In this document: positions 52,308 through 61,236 of the stretch, piece after piece
Layout: each line of letters starts with the position of its first letter
Position numbering within the stretch: position 1 is the stretch's first letter
Assembly: GCF_013314975.1 (NCBI RefSeq)
Contig: NZ_JABTYH010000021.1
Span: forward strand, 1 to 64,000
Direction: 5' to 3'
DNA: 64,000 bases
Origin: Pseudarthrobacter oxydans
GTDB lineage: Bacteria; Actinomycetota; Actinomycetes; Actinomycetales; Micrococcaceae
The notes under the pieces: generated by a model
What the model saw: only the letters and a program-made list of their open reading frames with translations
Told to the model about the DNA's origin: nothing
Database searches by the model: none
Program-made: the position numbers and the translations under genes

Positions 52308-52359
52308 TCGTCCATCTTCACCCGTCCCGCCCGCTCCGTGCCGGTGTTTTTCGCCGATT

Positions 52360-52388
52360 TTGGATAATTCCTGCCTAGGCCCTATAGT
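52360..52388 (+). promoter_or_regulatory. Sigma-70-type promoter of the tRNA cluster
   Basis: TTGGAT (52360-52365), spacer 17, TATAGT (52383-52388), 86 bases before tRNA-Glu. Best housekeeping promoter match seen in the window. Confidence 0.72.
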
Positions 52389-52473
52389 TTTAGAGTCCAG
52401 TTCGGAGAAACGCAAAGGACAAAGACGGAAAGCCCAGCTTGACGCCTTTTTATTTTGTTCCGAACGGGTTCTG

Positions 52474-52546
52474 GCCCCCATCGTCTAGCGGCCTAGGACA
52501 CCGCCCTTTCACGGCGGCGGCACGGGTTCGAATCCCGTTGGGGGTA
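52474..52546 (+). tRNA. tRNA-Glu (TTC)
   Basis: 73-nt cloverleaf: acceptor GCCCCCA/TGGGGGT, anticodon loop CTTTCAC (anticodon TTC), T arm CGGGTTCGAATCCCG. CCA is not encoded. Confidence 0.97.
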
Positions 52547-52637
52547 CGCAAGGAACTGGTCAAACAGGCAGAAAATGTCTGGTAGGCTGGAAGCCTTGAA
52601 AAAAGCGGTAGAGATACCGCGGAAGCAAGAAACGCAA

Positions 52638-52711
52638 GGCCCTGTAGCGCAGTTGGTTAGCGCGCCGCCCTGTCACGGCGGAGGTCGCGGGTTCAAGTCC
52701 CGTCAGGGTCG
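52638..52711 (+). tRNA. tRNA-Asp (GTC)
   Basis: 74-nt cloverleaf: acceptor GGCCCTG/CAGGGTC, anticodon loop CTGTCAC (anticodon GTC), T arm CGGGTTCAAGTCCCG. Second gene of the tRNA cluster; CCA not encoded. A short hairpin GCGGTA-gaga-TACCGC (52605-52620) precedes it. Confidence 0.97.
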
Positions 52712-52759
52712 CTCTGATTGTTGGAAGAGATTCCGGCTGTCATGGTGACTAGTCACCTA

Positions 52760-52832
52760 GGCTCTGTAGCTCAGTTGGTAGAGCGTTCGACTGAAAATCG
52801 AAAGGTCACCGGATCGACGCCGGTCGGAGCCA
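52760..52832 (+). tRNA. tRNA-Phe (GAA)
   Basis: 73-nt cloverleaf: acceptor GGCTCTG/CGGAGCC, anticodon loop CTGAAAA (anticodon GAA). CCA is encoded next (52833-52835). Third gene of the cluster. Confidence 0.97.
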
Positions 52833-52841
52833 CCACTGGGA

Positions 52842-52872
52842 AGCATCAGTTCTTCGGAACTGGTGCTTTTCT
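52842..52872 (+). terminator. Rho-independent terminator of the tRNA cluster
   Basis: AGCATCAGTTC, loop TTCG, GAACTGGTGCT followed by TTTCTT: 11-bp stem with one G-T pair. From here to 53107 nothing else is seen besides the BCCT leader. Confidence 0.9.
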
Positions 52873-53107
52873 TATTTTCCGGGCCTACAGTTATAGGGCC
52901 GCACGGAGCTACGTCTCGATCCGGCATCAAAACCCCACGGGCCCGGCCATCCTCCCGCCGATGGCTTTTCAGGTTCCGTAAACTTGCAGGCTGCACCGCC
53001 GCGGACACGCGGCACCAGCACAACAAAACACCCGAACAGACGAACGTACACGAGACGAATCTGCACAAGCAGTCTGAGCGCCTACAGCGCATAAGGAGAA
53101 ACTGGGA

Positions 53108-54970
53108 ATGTCCGCCTCATCCGGCACCAGGACCATCAGCCAACCACCCGGGGAAACACCTCCCGCCGTCAAGAAGGAGGAGGAACAGCCCCCCCAAACC
53201 GACGGCCCGCAGCTCGCGCGGTGGGTCTTCTGGCCGGCAGCCGCCGTCATCATCGTTTTTGTCCTCTTTGCCACGATCTTCCCGGCGGCTGCCACCGATC
53301 TGTTCACCGCCATCCAGGGCAACGTCATTCGGTGGTTCGGCTGGTACTACGTTGCAGCCGTTGCGCTCTTCGTGGTGTTTTCACTGTGGATCGGACTCAG
53401 CCGCTACGGCGATATCAAGCTGGGCCAGGACGATGACGAGCCCGAGTTCTCGGTGGTGTCCTGGTTTGCCCTGCTCTTCGCGGCGGGCATGGGCATCGGC
53501 CTTGTCTTCTTCGGTGTGGCCGAGCCCCTGAACCACTTTGCCGCGCCCCGGCCCGGCGTCGAAGGTTCCCCGTTGGAGCTTGCCCAGCAGGCGATGACGC
53601 AGACCTATCTCCACTGGGGCCTCCACGCCTGGGCCATCTACGTCGTGGTGGGTGTATCAATCGCCTACGCCGTGCACCGCAGGAACCGCCCCATCTCCAT
53701 CCGCTGGACGCTGGAGCCGCTCCTGGGCCGCAAGCGCGTTTCCGGCGGCTGGGGCAACCTGATCGACATCGTGGCCCTGGTAGGCACCCTGTTCGGCGTT
53801 GCCACCTCACTGGGCCTCGGCGTCCTGCAGATCTCCGCAGGACTTGAGCAGGCCAACATCGTCCAGGCCACCACCATGACGCAGATCGGTCTGATCCTCT
53901 GCATCATCACGCTGACCATCATTTCGGTGGTATCGGGCGTGGGCAAGGGCATGAAGTGGCTCTCCAACACCAACCTGGTCCTGGCCGCGCTGCTCATGCT
54001 GGTGGTGCTGTTCACCGGCCCCACGCTGTTCCTGCTGCGCGAGTTCGTGCAGTCGATCGGCCACTACTTCCAGAACGTCGTAGGCCTGACATTCAACACT
54101 CTCGCCTTCTCCGGCGCTGAGGGCGAGGCGTGGCAGGCAGCCTGGACCACCTTCTACTGGGGCTGGTGGATCTCCTGGGCGCCGTTCGTGGGCATCTTCA
54201 TCGCCCGCATTTCCAAGGGCCGCACCGTCCGCCAGTTCGTGGCCGGCGTCCTCCTGGTACCCACCGCCATGGGCTTCCTGTGGTTCTCCGTCCTGGGCGG
54301 CGCCGCCATCCACCGCGAACTGTTCGGCAGCGGCGGGCTCATCGGCGACGACGGCACCGTGGACACCGAGGGCTCACTGTTCAACCTGCTGGGCAGCCTG
54401 CCCGGCGGGGTTGTCCTTACCGTGGGTGCAATCCTCCTGATCGCCATCTTCTTCATCACGTCGGCGGACTCCGGTGCGCTGGTGATGGGCATGATCTCCA
54501 CCGGCGGCGACGTGGAACCCAGGAACTGGCTGCGCATCTTCTGGGCGCTGGCCGCCGCGGCCGTTGCCATCGCCCTGCTCCTGGCCAATGGACTGCAGGC
54601 GATCCAGACCGCCGCCATCCTCACCGCCGTGCCCTTCAGCGTGGTGATCATCCTGATGTGCATCTCCACGGCCAAGGCCTTCCACCGGGAACACGAGACC
54701 CTGATGCGCGCACAGCGCAAGCTGGCCCGCGACCAGATGGCGGCCCATGTCACGGAGCAGGTCCAGGACTCCATGCATGACTCCGTCCAGGAGCATTACC
54801 AGGAGCACGTGGCCGAACAGATCCACGACTCTGTCCAGGAGCACTACCAGGAGCACCTGGCGGACCAGGTGCAGGACCAGGTCAGCGAAGCCGTGGAGGC
54901 GCAGCTGAGCGAACGCCTGGCCGCAGGCGAGGCCGCGGACCCGGCGCCGGGAGGACAATCCAGGACGTAG
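53108..54970 (+). CDS. BCCT family osmolyte (betaine/choline/carnitine) transporter
   Basis: 620 residues; AAGGAG before the ATG. Twelve helices; GWYYVAAVALFVVFSLWIGL, AGMGIGLVFFGVAEPLNHF and TFYWGWWISWAPFVGIFIAR are BCCT motifs including the Trp-rich substrate box. Na+ or H+-driven uptake of betaine-like solutes. N-terminal ~40 residues are hydrophilic. The C-terminal ~80 residues form a charged, His/Gln/Glu-rich coiled coil with a tandem duplication; in BetP the tail senses osmotic stress. Confidence 0.93.
   Translation: MSASSGTRTISQPPGETPPAVKKEEEQPPQTDGPQLARWVFWPAAAVIIVFVLFATIFPAAATDLFTAIQGNVIRWFGWYYVAAVALFVVFSLWIGLSRYGDIKLGQDDDEPEFSVVSWFALLFAAGMGIGLVFFGVAEPLNHFAAPRPGVEGSPLELAQQAMTQTYLHWGLHAWAIYVVVGVSIAYAVHRRNRPISIRWTLEPLLGRKRVSGGWGNLIDIVALVGTLFGVATSLGLGVLQISAGLEQANIVQATTMTQIGLILCIITLTIISVVSGVGKGMKWLSNTNLVLAALLMLVVLFTGPTLFLLREFVQSIGHYFQNVVGLTFNTLAFSGAEGEAWQAAWTTFYWGWWISWAPFVGIFIARISKGRTVRQFVAGVLLVPTAMGFLWFSVLGGAAIHRELFGSGGLIGDDGTVDTEGSLFNLLGSLPGGVVLTVGAILLIAIFFITSADSGALVMGMISTGGDVEPRNWLRIFWALAAAAVAIALLLANGLQAIQTAAILTAVPFSVVIILMCISTAKAFHREHETLMRAQRKLARDQMAAHVTEQVQDSMHDSVQEHYQEHVAEQIHDSVQEHYQEHLADQVQDQVSEAVEAQLSERLAAGEAADPAPGGQSRT
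54779..54874 (+). repeat. 48-bp tandem duplication in the BCCT tail
   Basis: Units 54779-54826 and 54827-54874 encode DSVQEHYQEHVAEQIH and DSVQEHYQEHLADQVQ. The preceding EQVQDSMH looks like a degenerate earlier unit. In frame, extends a coiled coil. Confidence 0.9.
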
Positions 54971-55005
54971 TCAAAGCACCGGACGTAGCCGGTTCCGGCC
55001 CCTCA

Positions 55006-55044
55006 GGGAGGCACCAGTCCAGCCGGACGGGTGCCTCCCTTTTT
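55006..55044 (+). terminator. Rho-independent terminator after the BCCT gene
   Basis: GGGAGGCACC, loop of 14, GGTGCCTCCC, then TTTTT: a perfect 10-bp stem 36 bases after the stop. Confidence 0.93.
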
Positions 55045-55162
55045 GTGCCCGGGCACCGGACCGGAGCCCGGGCAAGAGGTGGCATTTCTCACCTTTGCAC
55101 CCCCTCGAAGGCAACATTTGATCTCGGCGGAAGGTTGTGGCACGCGCGCGTTAGGGGTTAGG

Positions 55163-55178
55163 TGTAAGCGCTTGCGCA
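55163..55178. promoter_or_regulatory. LacI-family operator upstream of levansucrase
   Basis: TGTAAGCGCTTGCGCA with the palindromic core AAGCGCTT, a LacI/CcpA-like operator, 258 bases before the levansucrase ATG. The 465-base gap (54971-55435) otherwise holds only the BCCT terminator and a long leader. Confidence 0.65.
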
Positions 55179-55435
55179 AAATCGGCTCAGCCCCGGAAAG
55201 GGGTGATGAAACCTGGTTTGATCTCTCCCTCGGAGGCTGCTTACGGTGGAGCCACGGCCAGGAAAGCACCACAGTTCCGGGCCTCTTCTACGGGGACCAC
55301 CCAACCCCGTTTTCCCCTTGATACAACGGCGTCCCCGATGACGCCTGCCGTGTCGCCGGGGGCCGCCGGAGTTCGAAGGGCATGGGCATCCGCCCGTCTT
55401 CCACGAATAGTTTCAACTCCGCGAGAAGAGCAACA

Positions 55436-57031
55436 ATGCACAAGCACCCCCAATCACCCCGGATGCTGCGGTGGCGCCCCGCCGCCGCAGCACTGGCCAC
55501 AGCCGTTGCTGCCTCGGCCTTCCTGGCCGTTCCCTCAGCCCAGGCCAACGAGCCGGCCGATCCGCCGGCCGCCGAGCAGATGCCGGCGCCCACCCCCGGT
55601 TTCCCCCTCCCCACGGAACACACGCAGGAAGCCTTCGACCCGGCGTCGGACTTCACCTCCAAGTGGACCCGCGCCGACGCCAAGCAGATCATGGCGCAGA
55701 GCGACCCCACTGTTGCCCCTGGCGAGAACTCCATGAGCCCGGACGTCACCATGCCGGAGATCCCCGAGGATTTCCCCACCATGAACGAGGACGTGTGGGT
55801 CTGGGACACCTGGTCACTCACCGACGAAAACGCGAACCAGATCAGCTACAAGGGCTGGGACGTCATCTTCTCGCTCGTTGCTGACCGCCACGCCGGCTAT
55901 GGCTTCGACCAGCGCCACTGGAACGCCCGCATCGGCTACTTCTTCCGCAAGACCAACGCCGACCCGGCCAAGGACAAATGGAACTACGGCGGCCACGTCT
56001 TCGCCGATGGTGCGTCCATCGGCAACACCGAATGGTCCGGCTCCACCCGCCTGATGCAGGGCAACCACGTGAACGTGTTCTACACGGCCACCACGTTCTA
56101 CGACATTGCCGAACGGAACGCAGGCGGCGGCGGCATCGCCCCGGATGCGTCCATCGCCAAGGCCCTGGGCAAGATCCATGCAGACGAGAATGGCGTCACG
56201 TTCGACGGCTTCGAGCACACCAACCTGCTTGAGCCTGACGGAAAGATGTACCAGACCAAGCAACAGAACCCGGGCTTCGCCTTCCGCGACCCCTACACCT
56301 TTGCCGACCCTGCCCACCCCGGCAAGACCTTCATGGTCTTCGAAGGCAACACCGGCGGCACGCGCGGCGAGTACGAGTGCAAGCCCGAAGACCTCGGTTA
56401 CCGCCCCGGCGATGCCAATGCCGAGTCCGTTGACGAGGTCAACAGCAGCGGAGCCTACTACCAGACAGCGAACGTGGGCCTGGCAGTTGCAGACAACAAG
56501 GACCTGACCAAGTGGTCCTTCCTGCCGCCGATCCTCTCAGCCAACTGCGTGAACGACCAGACCGAGCGTCCGCAGATCTTCATCCAGAATGAGGGCGGCA
56601 AGAACAAGTACTACCTGTTCACCATCAGCCACCAGTTCACGTACGCCGCCGGCATGCGCGGCCCGGACGGCGTCTACGGCTTCGTCGGCGACGGCGTCCG
56701 CTCGGACTACCAGCCGATGAACAACAGCGGCCTGGCCCTGGGCTCGCCCACGGACCTGAACCTGCCGTCGGAGTCCCCTGAGGCACCCACCCCGAACCAG
56801 AACGGCCGCCAGTTCCAGGCGTACTCCCACTACGTGCAGCCCGGCGGGCTGGTCCAGTCGTTCATCGACAACGTGAACGGCGTACGCGGCGGCTCGCTGT
56901 CACCCACCGTGAAGATCAACTTCCGGGACGGCATCTCGCAGGTGGACCGCAGCTTCGGCCAGGACGGCCTTGGCCCGTTCGGCTACCTGCCCACCAACCT
57001 CCGCGTTGGCGGCGAGGGCCACTACAAGTAA
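55436..57031 (+). CDS. Levansucrase, secreted (GH68)
   Basis: 531 residues; ATG 55436 follows GAGAAGAG. Signal peptide ~1-37 (MLRWRPAAAALATAVAASAF...SAQA). GH68 five-bladed propeller: nucleophile Asp124 in VWVWDTWSLT, transition-state Asp285 in FRDPYTF, acid/base Glu377 in TERPQ. Splits sucrose and polymerises fructose to levan, or hydrolyses sucrose. Secreted, monocistronic. LacI-type operator upstream and a transporter for alpha-glucosides further on fit sucrose use. Confidence 0.95.
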   Translation: MHKHPQSPRMLRWRPAAAALATAVAASAFLAVPSAQANEPADPPAAEQMPAPTPGFPLPTEHTQEAFDPASDFTSKWTRADAKQIMAQSDPTVAPGENSMSPDVTMPEIPEDFPTMNEDVWVWDTWSLTDENANQISYKGWDVIFSLVADRHAGYGFDQRHWNARIGYFFRKTNADPAKDKWNYGGHVFADGASIGNTEWSGSTRLMQGNHVNVFYTATTFYDIAERNAGGGGIAPDASIAKALGKIHADENGVTFDGFEHTNLLEPDGKMYQTKQQNPGFAFRDPYTFADPAHPGKTFMVFEGNTGGTRGEYECKPEDLGYRPGDANAESVDEVNSSGAYYQTANVGLAVADNKDLTKWSFLPPILSANCVNDQTERPQIFIQNEGGKNKYYLFTISHQFTYAAGMRGPDGVYGFVGDGVRSDYQPMNNSGLALGSPTDLNLPSESPEAPTPNQNGRQFQAYSHYVQPGGLVQSFIDNVNGVRGGSLSPTVKINFRDGISQVDRSFGQDGLGPFGYLPTNLRVGGEGHYK

Positions 57032-57061
57032 ATCCGACTGCCCTTGAGTGCAGTCCAGCTA

Positions 57062-57098
57062 CAGGCAGGGACGTCCGGATCACGGGCGCCCCTGCCTG
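57062..57098 (+). terminator. Possible terminator after levansucrase
   Basis: CAGGCAGGG (57062-57070) pairs with CCCTGCCTG (57090-57098), loop of 19, no T run. Confidence 0.45.
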
Positions 57099-57155
57099 CT
57101 GCCGTTAAGGCACCGCCGGGGATAGGGTGGGGATCAACAGAAGGGGGAGTGCCTG

Positions 57156-57623
57156 ATGGAATACCAGAACCCACAACCCAGCCAGGGGCTACAGCAGCGT
57201 GCCGCGCCGGTTCCCGTACCCGGCCGGACCGTTATTTCCGAGACAGCCGTCGCCAAGGTGGCGGGCATAGCAGCCCGTTCCGTCCCCGGTGTCTATTCTT
57301 TGGGCTCTGTCCCGTCACGCGCACTGGGCGCCATCCGCGACGCCGTTGGCAGCTCCGACCATGCCGCCGGGGTGCGGGCCGAAGTCGGCGAAACGCAGGT
57401 TGCCGTGGACATCAGCCTTGTGGCCAGCTACGGGACACCGCTCCACTCGCTCGCCAACCAGGTCCGCGCCGCTGTCTACCGGGCGGTGGAGGAACTCGTG
57501 GGGCTGCAGGTGATCGAAGTTAACGTTGAAATCACTGACGTCTACATTCCGCCTCCGGTCAAACCCGCCGTTTCCGGACCGGCTGACGTTTCCGGCAGTG
57601 CCGGAAGGGAGGCGCTGCTGTGA
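57156..57623 (+). CDS. Asp23/Gls24 family envelope stress protein
   Basis: 155 residues. After a disordered Pro-rich N-terminus, GRTVISETAVAKVAGIAARS and VYRAVEELVGLQVIEVNVEI match Asp23/Gls24. Family members associate with the membrane and respond to alkaline or cell-envelope stress. First gene of a five-gene operon in which each stop overlaps the next start (GTGA or ATGA). Confidence 0.9.
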   Translation: MEYQNPQPSQGLQQRAAPVPVPGRTVISETAVAKVAGIAARSVPGVYSLGSVPSRALGAIRDAVGSSDHAAGVRAEVGETQVAVDISLVASYGTPLHSLANQVRAAVYRAVEELVGLQVIEVNVEITDVYIPPPVKPAVSGPADVSGSAGREALL

Positions 57624-57811
57624 ACCTCACCGTGGCCGGCGCAGCAATGGGCGCGTTCGTCGCCTTCATGTCCCTCCAGTTCGGGCTATGGGGCTTCCTG
57701 GTCTCCCTCCTTTTCATGGCCATCGGGGCACTGCTGGGCCGGGCCGCCGAAGGGAAGCTGGACCTGCGCGGGGTCCTGGACGCCATCATCGGCCGGCGCT
57801 CGTCCTCATGA
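57620..57811 (+). CDS. DUF2273-like small membrane protein
   Basis: 63 residues from a GTG in overlap. Two hydrophobic helices (GAAMGAFVAFMSLQFGLWGF and LLFMAIGALLGRAAEG) and a basic end. DUF2273 genes follow Asp23 genes in many Gram-positives; likely a membrane partner. Confidence 0.8.
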   Translation: MNLTVAGAAMGAFVAFMSLQFGLWGFLVSLLFMAIGALLGRAAEGKLDLRGVLDAIIGRRSSS

Positions 57812-58188
57812 GCTCCACAGCCCCGGCCGTCCGGGGCCAAGAGCTGAGCGGCCACAACCGCATCAGTACCCAGGCCCTGACAAGCCTCGCCAAAGCCGCA
57901 GCAGCCCAATTCCTCGGCGTGGAAGCCGACGACGTCCGCGCTGACTGGTCGGACGACGACGGCATGCTGGCGCTGTCCCTCGTCGCGCCCATCAGCATGC
58001 CCCCGCTGAGGGCGGTGGTCCTGGATCCCTCGCGCGTCGCGGGAACAGGAGGTTCCATTTGGGACCGGACCGTCAGGGCAAAGGCGGGAATCCTTGCCAC
58101 GGTGGCGGAGCTTAGCGGTTCCGGGTTGAGCCGCGTGGACATCAGGATCACCGGGGCAAAGATCAGTGAAGGAGGGCGCGTGCGATGA
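57808..58188 (+). CDS. Small alkaline-shock-operon protein, Asp23-like
   Basis: 126 residues, ATGA overlap on both sides (start 57808). ISTQALTSLAKAAAAQFLGV and ILATVAELSGSGLSRVDIRI resemble a divergent Asp23 domain. No membrane segment. Probable partner of the first Asp23 protein. Confidence 0.65.
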   Translation: MSSTAPAVRGQELSGHNRISTQALTSLAKAAAAQFLGVEADDVRADWSDDDGMLALSLVAPISMPPLRAVVLDPSRVAGTGGSIWDRTVRAKAGILATVAELSGSGLSRVDIRITGAKISEGGRVR

Positions 58189-58793
58189 GCCGCCGCGTTG
58201 AGGGCCAGGGCCCGGACATGGACCGGATACTGCGCCGTGAAACCCGGTCATCGCGTGCTGTGGTGGCCACCGCAGCCGCCGTCCTGGTCATGGTCCTTGC
58301 GGCCTACGGACTCCTCGAAGCAGCAGTCCATGCCATAGGGCAACCGGCCTGGCTGATCGAGCCGCAGGTGGCAGCAGAGCGCCTGGTTGCGCTGCCGGCG
58401 GGAATCCCTCCCTTGCTGCTGGGCGCCATTGGAGCGGTACTGGCAATGGCCGGCCTGGTCTTCCTCCTTAATGGGATTCTGCCCGGACGCCGCGCCCGCC
58501 ACCTTATGGGTGGCGGCAGGGACGCCGCAGGCCCGGCCGTTGTGGTGGACGATGAAGTCATTGCGTCCTCGCTGGCACGGCGTGCCCGCCTTGCTGCAAA
58601 CGTCACGCCGGAACAGGTCATGGTGGTGGTCTCAAGGCGGCAGGTAGTGGTGAACGTCCGGCCCACCTCCGGCGTGCCTGTGAACCAGGACGCGGTCCTC
58701 GCGGCAGTCCGGAGCGAAGTGGATGCCATGGCGCTGGATCCCTTGCCCGAGGTGCGGGTGAACGTGGCAACCTCCGGAGTGATCGGCGCATGA
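58185..58793 (+). CDS. DUF6286-like membrane protein
   Basis: 202 residues. Two helices (AVVATAAAVLVMVLAAYGL, PPLLLGAIGAVLAMAGLVFL) then a soluble domain (EVIASSLARRARLAANVTPE, VVNVRPTSGVPVNQ). Matches the two-helix plus domain layout of the Asp23-operon membrane proteins (DUF6286/AmaP type). Overlaps both neighbours. Confidence 0.8.
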   Translation: MSRRVEGQGPDMDRILRRETRSSRAVVATAAAVLVMVLAAYGLLEAAVHAIGQPAWLIEPQVAAERLVALPAGIPPLLLGAIGAVLAMAGLVFLLNGILPGRRARHLMGGGRDAAGPAVVVDDEVIASSLARRARLAANVTPEQVMVVVSRRQVVVNVRPTSGVPVNQDAVLAAVRSEVDAMALDPLPEVRVNVATSGVIGA

Positions 58794-59401
58794 ACAGTAC
58801 CCCCACCCTTCTCAACCGGATCCTGGTCGCGGCCCTGGGACTGCTGCTGCTTGGAACGGGCGTCCTGCTGATGTTGCTGGCGGCAGTGCCCGCGGTGGGC
58901 TCCTGGTGGCGGTCCTGGTCCGCGGACGCATGGAGCGGAATCAACGCGGCGTTCAACGCAACCCGGTTTCCGGGACGGCCCGAAAGCTGGCTGTGGATCC
59001 TGGTGGCGCTGGCCCTGCTGGTGGTTATCGGCCTCATGGTGGCCTGGGTTGCCCAGCAGGGCAAAGGACGGGCCGATGTGCTGGCCGTCGAGTACGATCC
59101 CGGTGAGGTCCCGGGAGACGTGCGGATCGGCGGGGGAGTGGCTGAGCAGGCGCTGAAACATGCCCTCGCGCACCGTCCGGACCTTGCCGGCGCCACGGTG
59201 ACCACCTACGACGTCAAAGGCGCACCCGCGTTGAAGGTCCGGCTCCTTCCGCGGCAGGGCGTGGCCCCGCACCTGCTCGCAGACGAGGTGTCGGTGCTGG
59301 TATCAGCCCTGGAACAGGCCGTGGGAAAGGACATTCCCGTGCTGATCCATATCGGAGCCGGAGCGCGGACGCGCTTCCGCAGGGCAGAGCGCGTCCGCTG
59401 A
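58790..59401 (+). CDS. AmaP-like alkaline-shock membrane anchor protein
   Basis: 203 residues. Two helices (ILVAALGLLLLGTGVLLMLL and WLWILVALALLVVIGLMVAW) and a C-terminal domain that binds Asp23 in the family (AEQALKHALAHRPDLAGATV, GAPALKVRLLPRQGVAP). Ends the operon six bases before the convergent alpha-glucosidase gene. Confidence 0.78.
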   Translation: MNSTPTLLNRILVAALGLLLLGTGVLLMLLAAVPAVGSWWRSWSADAWSGINAAFNATRFPGRPESWLWILVALALLVVIGLMVAWVAQQGKGRADVLAVEYDPGEVPGDVRIGGGVAEQALKHALAHRPDLAGATVTTYDVKGAPALKVRLLPRQGVAPHLLADEVSVLVSALEQAVGKDIPVLIHIGAGARTRFRRAERVR

Positions 59402-59407
59402 CCGTCC

Positions 59408-61210
59408 TTAGTTCCTGGTCAGGTACACGGCGCAGTCCACGGGGACCTCATGCATCAGCTCCCACTCCGCGGCGGGCTCCGGTCCGCTGAAGAGCGCCAC
59501 CGACCAGCCGTCGGGTACGGGCGCGGACGCGAAGCCCATGTTGGCGAGGACCAGGACGTCCCGGTTGTGGAAAGCCAGCAGGCCGCTTTCCGGTGCATGG
59601 ACCTCCGCCCACGCCAGCGAGCCCGTGCCGAGGCGCCGGGCGGACCGGAAGGCGAGTGCGGCGCGGTACAACTCCAGGGTGGAGCCTTCCTCGCCCTCCT
59701 GCTGGTCGGCGGCAAGTGGCCCAAATTCTGCAGGCTGCGGAAGCCAGGGGGACGCCGGTTCGCCCGGGAATGAATCCGCAAAGCCGAAACCGGGCTTGTC
59801 CGCAGCCCACGGAAGCGGTACCCGGCAGCCGTCCCGTCCGGTTTCTGCGCCCTGGGTACGGAAGAAGGTGGGGTCCTGCCGCGCCCCGGCCGGAAGCGTG
59901 GTGTGCTCAGGAAGCCCCAGTTCCTCGCCCTGGTACAGGTAGGCGGAACCCGGCAGCGCCAGCTCAACCATGGTTGCGGCCCGGGCCCGGGCCAGCCCCA
60001 GGGCCGTGTCCGGCTGCTCATCGTCCGCGGCGATGCCTTTCGGGAACGTGGTGGGATCCGTGAGACCGAAGCGGGTGGAATGGCGGACGGTGTCGTGGTT
60101 GCTGAGCACCCAGGTGCAGGGGGCACCCACGGCTTCGGCCGCCTTTAGCGACGCGTCGATTGCCTCGGCCATGCGCTCGGCGTCCCAGCCGGCCATGAGG
60201 AAATCGAAGTTGAAGGCCTGCTGCATCTCATCCTGCCGGACATAGAGCGCCAGCCGCTCGGCCGGTTCCACCCAGGCCTCGGCCACCATCATCCGGTCGC
60301 TGCCATACTCCGACAGGACACGGTGCCAGTCCCGGTAGATGTCGTGCACGCCGTCCTGGTCGAAGAAGGGCGAGGGCGGATACACGGGGGACACCGCGCG
60401 GTGGGGTTCCTCGGCATCAGTGTGGGCGCCGGGTGCATCGCCGGGAGGTGCCGGTTCCCTTCGCACTTCAGAGGTGCCTTCCACCATGGCGGCAACCCCT
60501 TCCCAGTCCGGAAGGCCCTGCTCCTTGACCATGCCATGGGCAACATCCACGCGGAATCCGTCAACGCCTCGGTCCAGCCAGAAGCGGAGCACCGAGCGCA
60601 TCTCCTCCCGGACTTCCTCATTTTCCCAGTTCAGGTCCGGCTGCTTGGTGTCAAAAAGGTGCAGGTACCATTCTCCGGCTGAGCCGTCGGCTTCGGTGAC
60701 CCGGGTCCACGCCGAGCCGCCGAAAATTGACTTCCAGTTGTTGGGCGGCCGCTTGCCGTCACCGGAACCCGGCACCTCGTCCTTTCCCGGGCGGAACATG
60801 TAACGGTCCCGTTCGGGGGACCCCGGCGGGGTGCCGAGTGCTGCCCGGAACCAGGCGTGCTCGTCCGAGGTGTGGTTGGGGACGAGGTCCACGATGACCT
60901 TCAGTCCGCGCCGGTGAGCTTCCTGCAACATGGCGTCGAAGTCCTCAAGGGAGCCGAAGAGGGGGTCCACCTGCCGGTAGTCGGCCACGTCATAGCCGCC
61001 GTCGGCCTGGGGCGACTTGTAGAACGGGGAGAGCCAGATGGCGTCCACGCCCAGCTGTTCCAGGTAGGGCAGGCGGTCCAGGACCCCGCGCAGGTCCCCC
61101 ATCCCGTCCCCATTGCCATCGGCGAAGGAGCGGGGGTAGATCTGGTAGACGACGGCGTCCGCCCACCATTCGCCGGTCTGGCCAGAGGCAGGAACGCTCG
61201 GCTTGGACAT
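59408..61210 (-). CDS. GH13 alpha-glucosidase (AglA/trehalose-type)
   Basis: 600 residues. TIM barrel with nucleophile Asp222 (GFRVDVAHG), acid/base Glu311 (MVAEAWVE) and Asp373 (LSNHDTVRH), all present. LVPNHTSDEHAWF, the GH13 conserved region I, lies near 110. No signal peptide, so it hydrolyses imported alpha-glucosides inside the cell. An insertion AAPPGDAPGAHTDAEE (~245-265) is an unusual loop. Divergent from the ABC importer; LacI-type operator between them. Confidence 0.94.
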   Translation of the reverse strand: MSKPSVPASGQTGEWWADAVVYQIYPRSFADGNGDGMGDLRGVLDRLPYLEQLGVDAIWLSPFYKSPQADGGYDVADYRQVDPLFGSLEDFDAMLQEAHRRGLKVIVDLVPNHTSDEHAWFRAALGTPPGSPERDRYMFRPGKDEVPGSGDGKRPPNNWKSIFGGSAWTRVTEADGSAGEWYLHLFDTKQPDLNWENEEVREEMRSVLRFWLDRGVDGFRVDVAHGMVKEQGLPDWEGVAAMVEGTSEVRREPAPPGDAPGAHTDAEEPHRAVSPVYPPSPFFDQDGVHDIYRDWHRVLSEYGSDRMMVAEAWVEPAERLALYVRQDEMQQAFNFDFLMAGWDAERMAEAIDASLKAAEAVGAPCTWVLSNHDTVRHSTRFGLTDPTTFPKGIAADDEQPDTALGLARARAATMVELALPGSAYLYQGEELGLPEHTTLPAGARQDPTFFRTQGAETGRDGCRVPLPWAADKPGFGFADSFPGEPASPWLPQPAEFGPLAADQQEGEEGSTLELYRAALAFRSARRLGTGSLAWAEVHAPESGLLAFHNRDVLVLANMGFASAPVPDGWSVALFSGPEPAAEWELMHEVPVDCAVYLTRN

Positions 61211-61236
61211 TAGGTTCCTCTCAGATAACTTTTTGA

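Noticed and set aside
52474..52835. tRNA cluster as an integration site for a mobile island
   Set aside because: No integrase, no repeated tRNA 3' end and no shift in composition next to it.
55203..55736. Open frame in the levansucrase leader with a ribosome-like GGGGTG
   Set aside because: Arg/Pro/Ser-rich, runs into levansucrase in another frame, no homology; a short leader peptide cannot be excluded but is unsupported.
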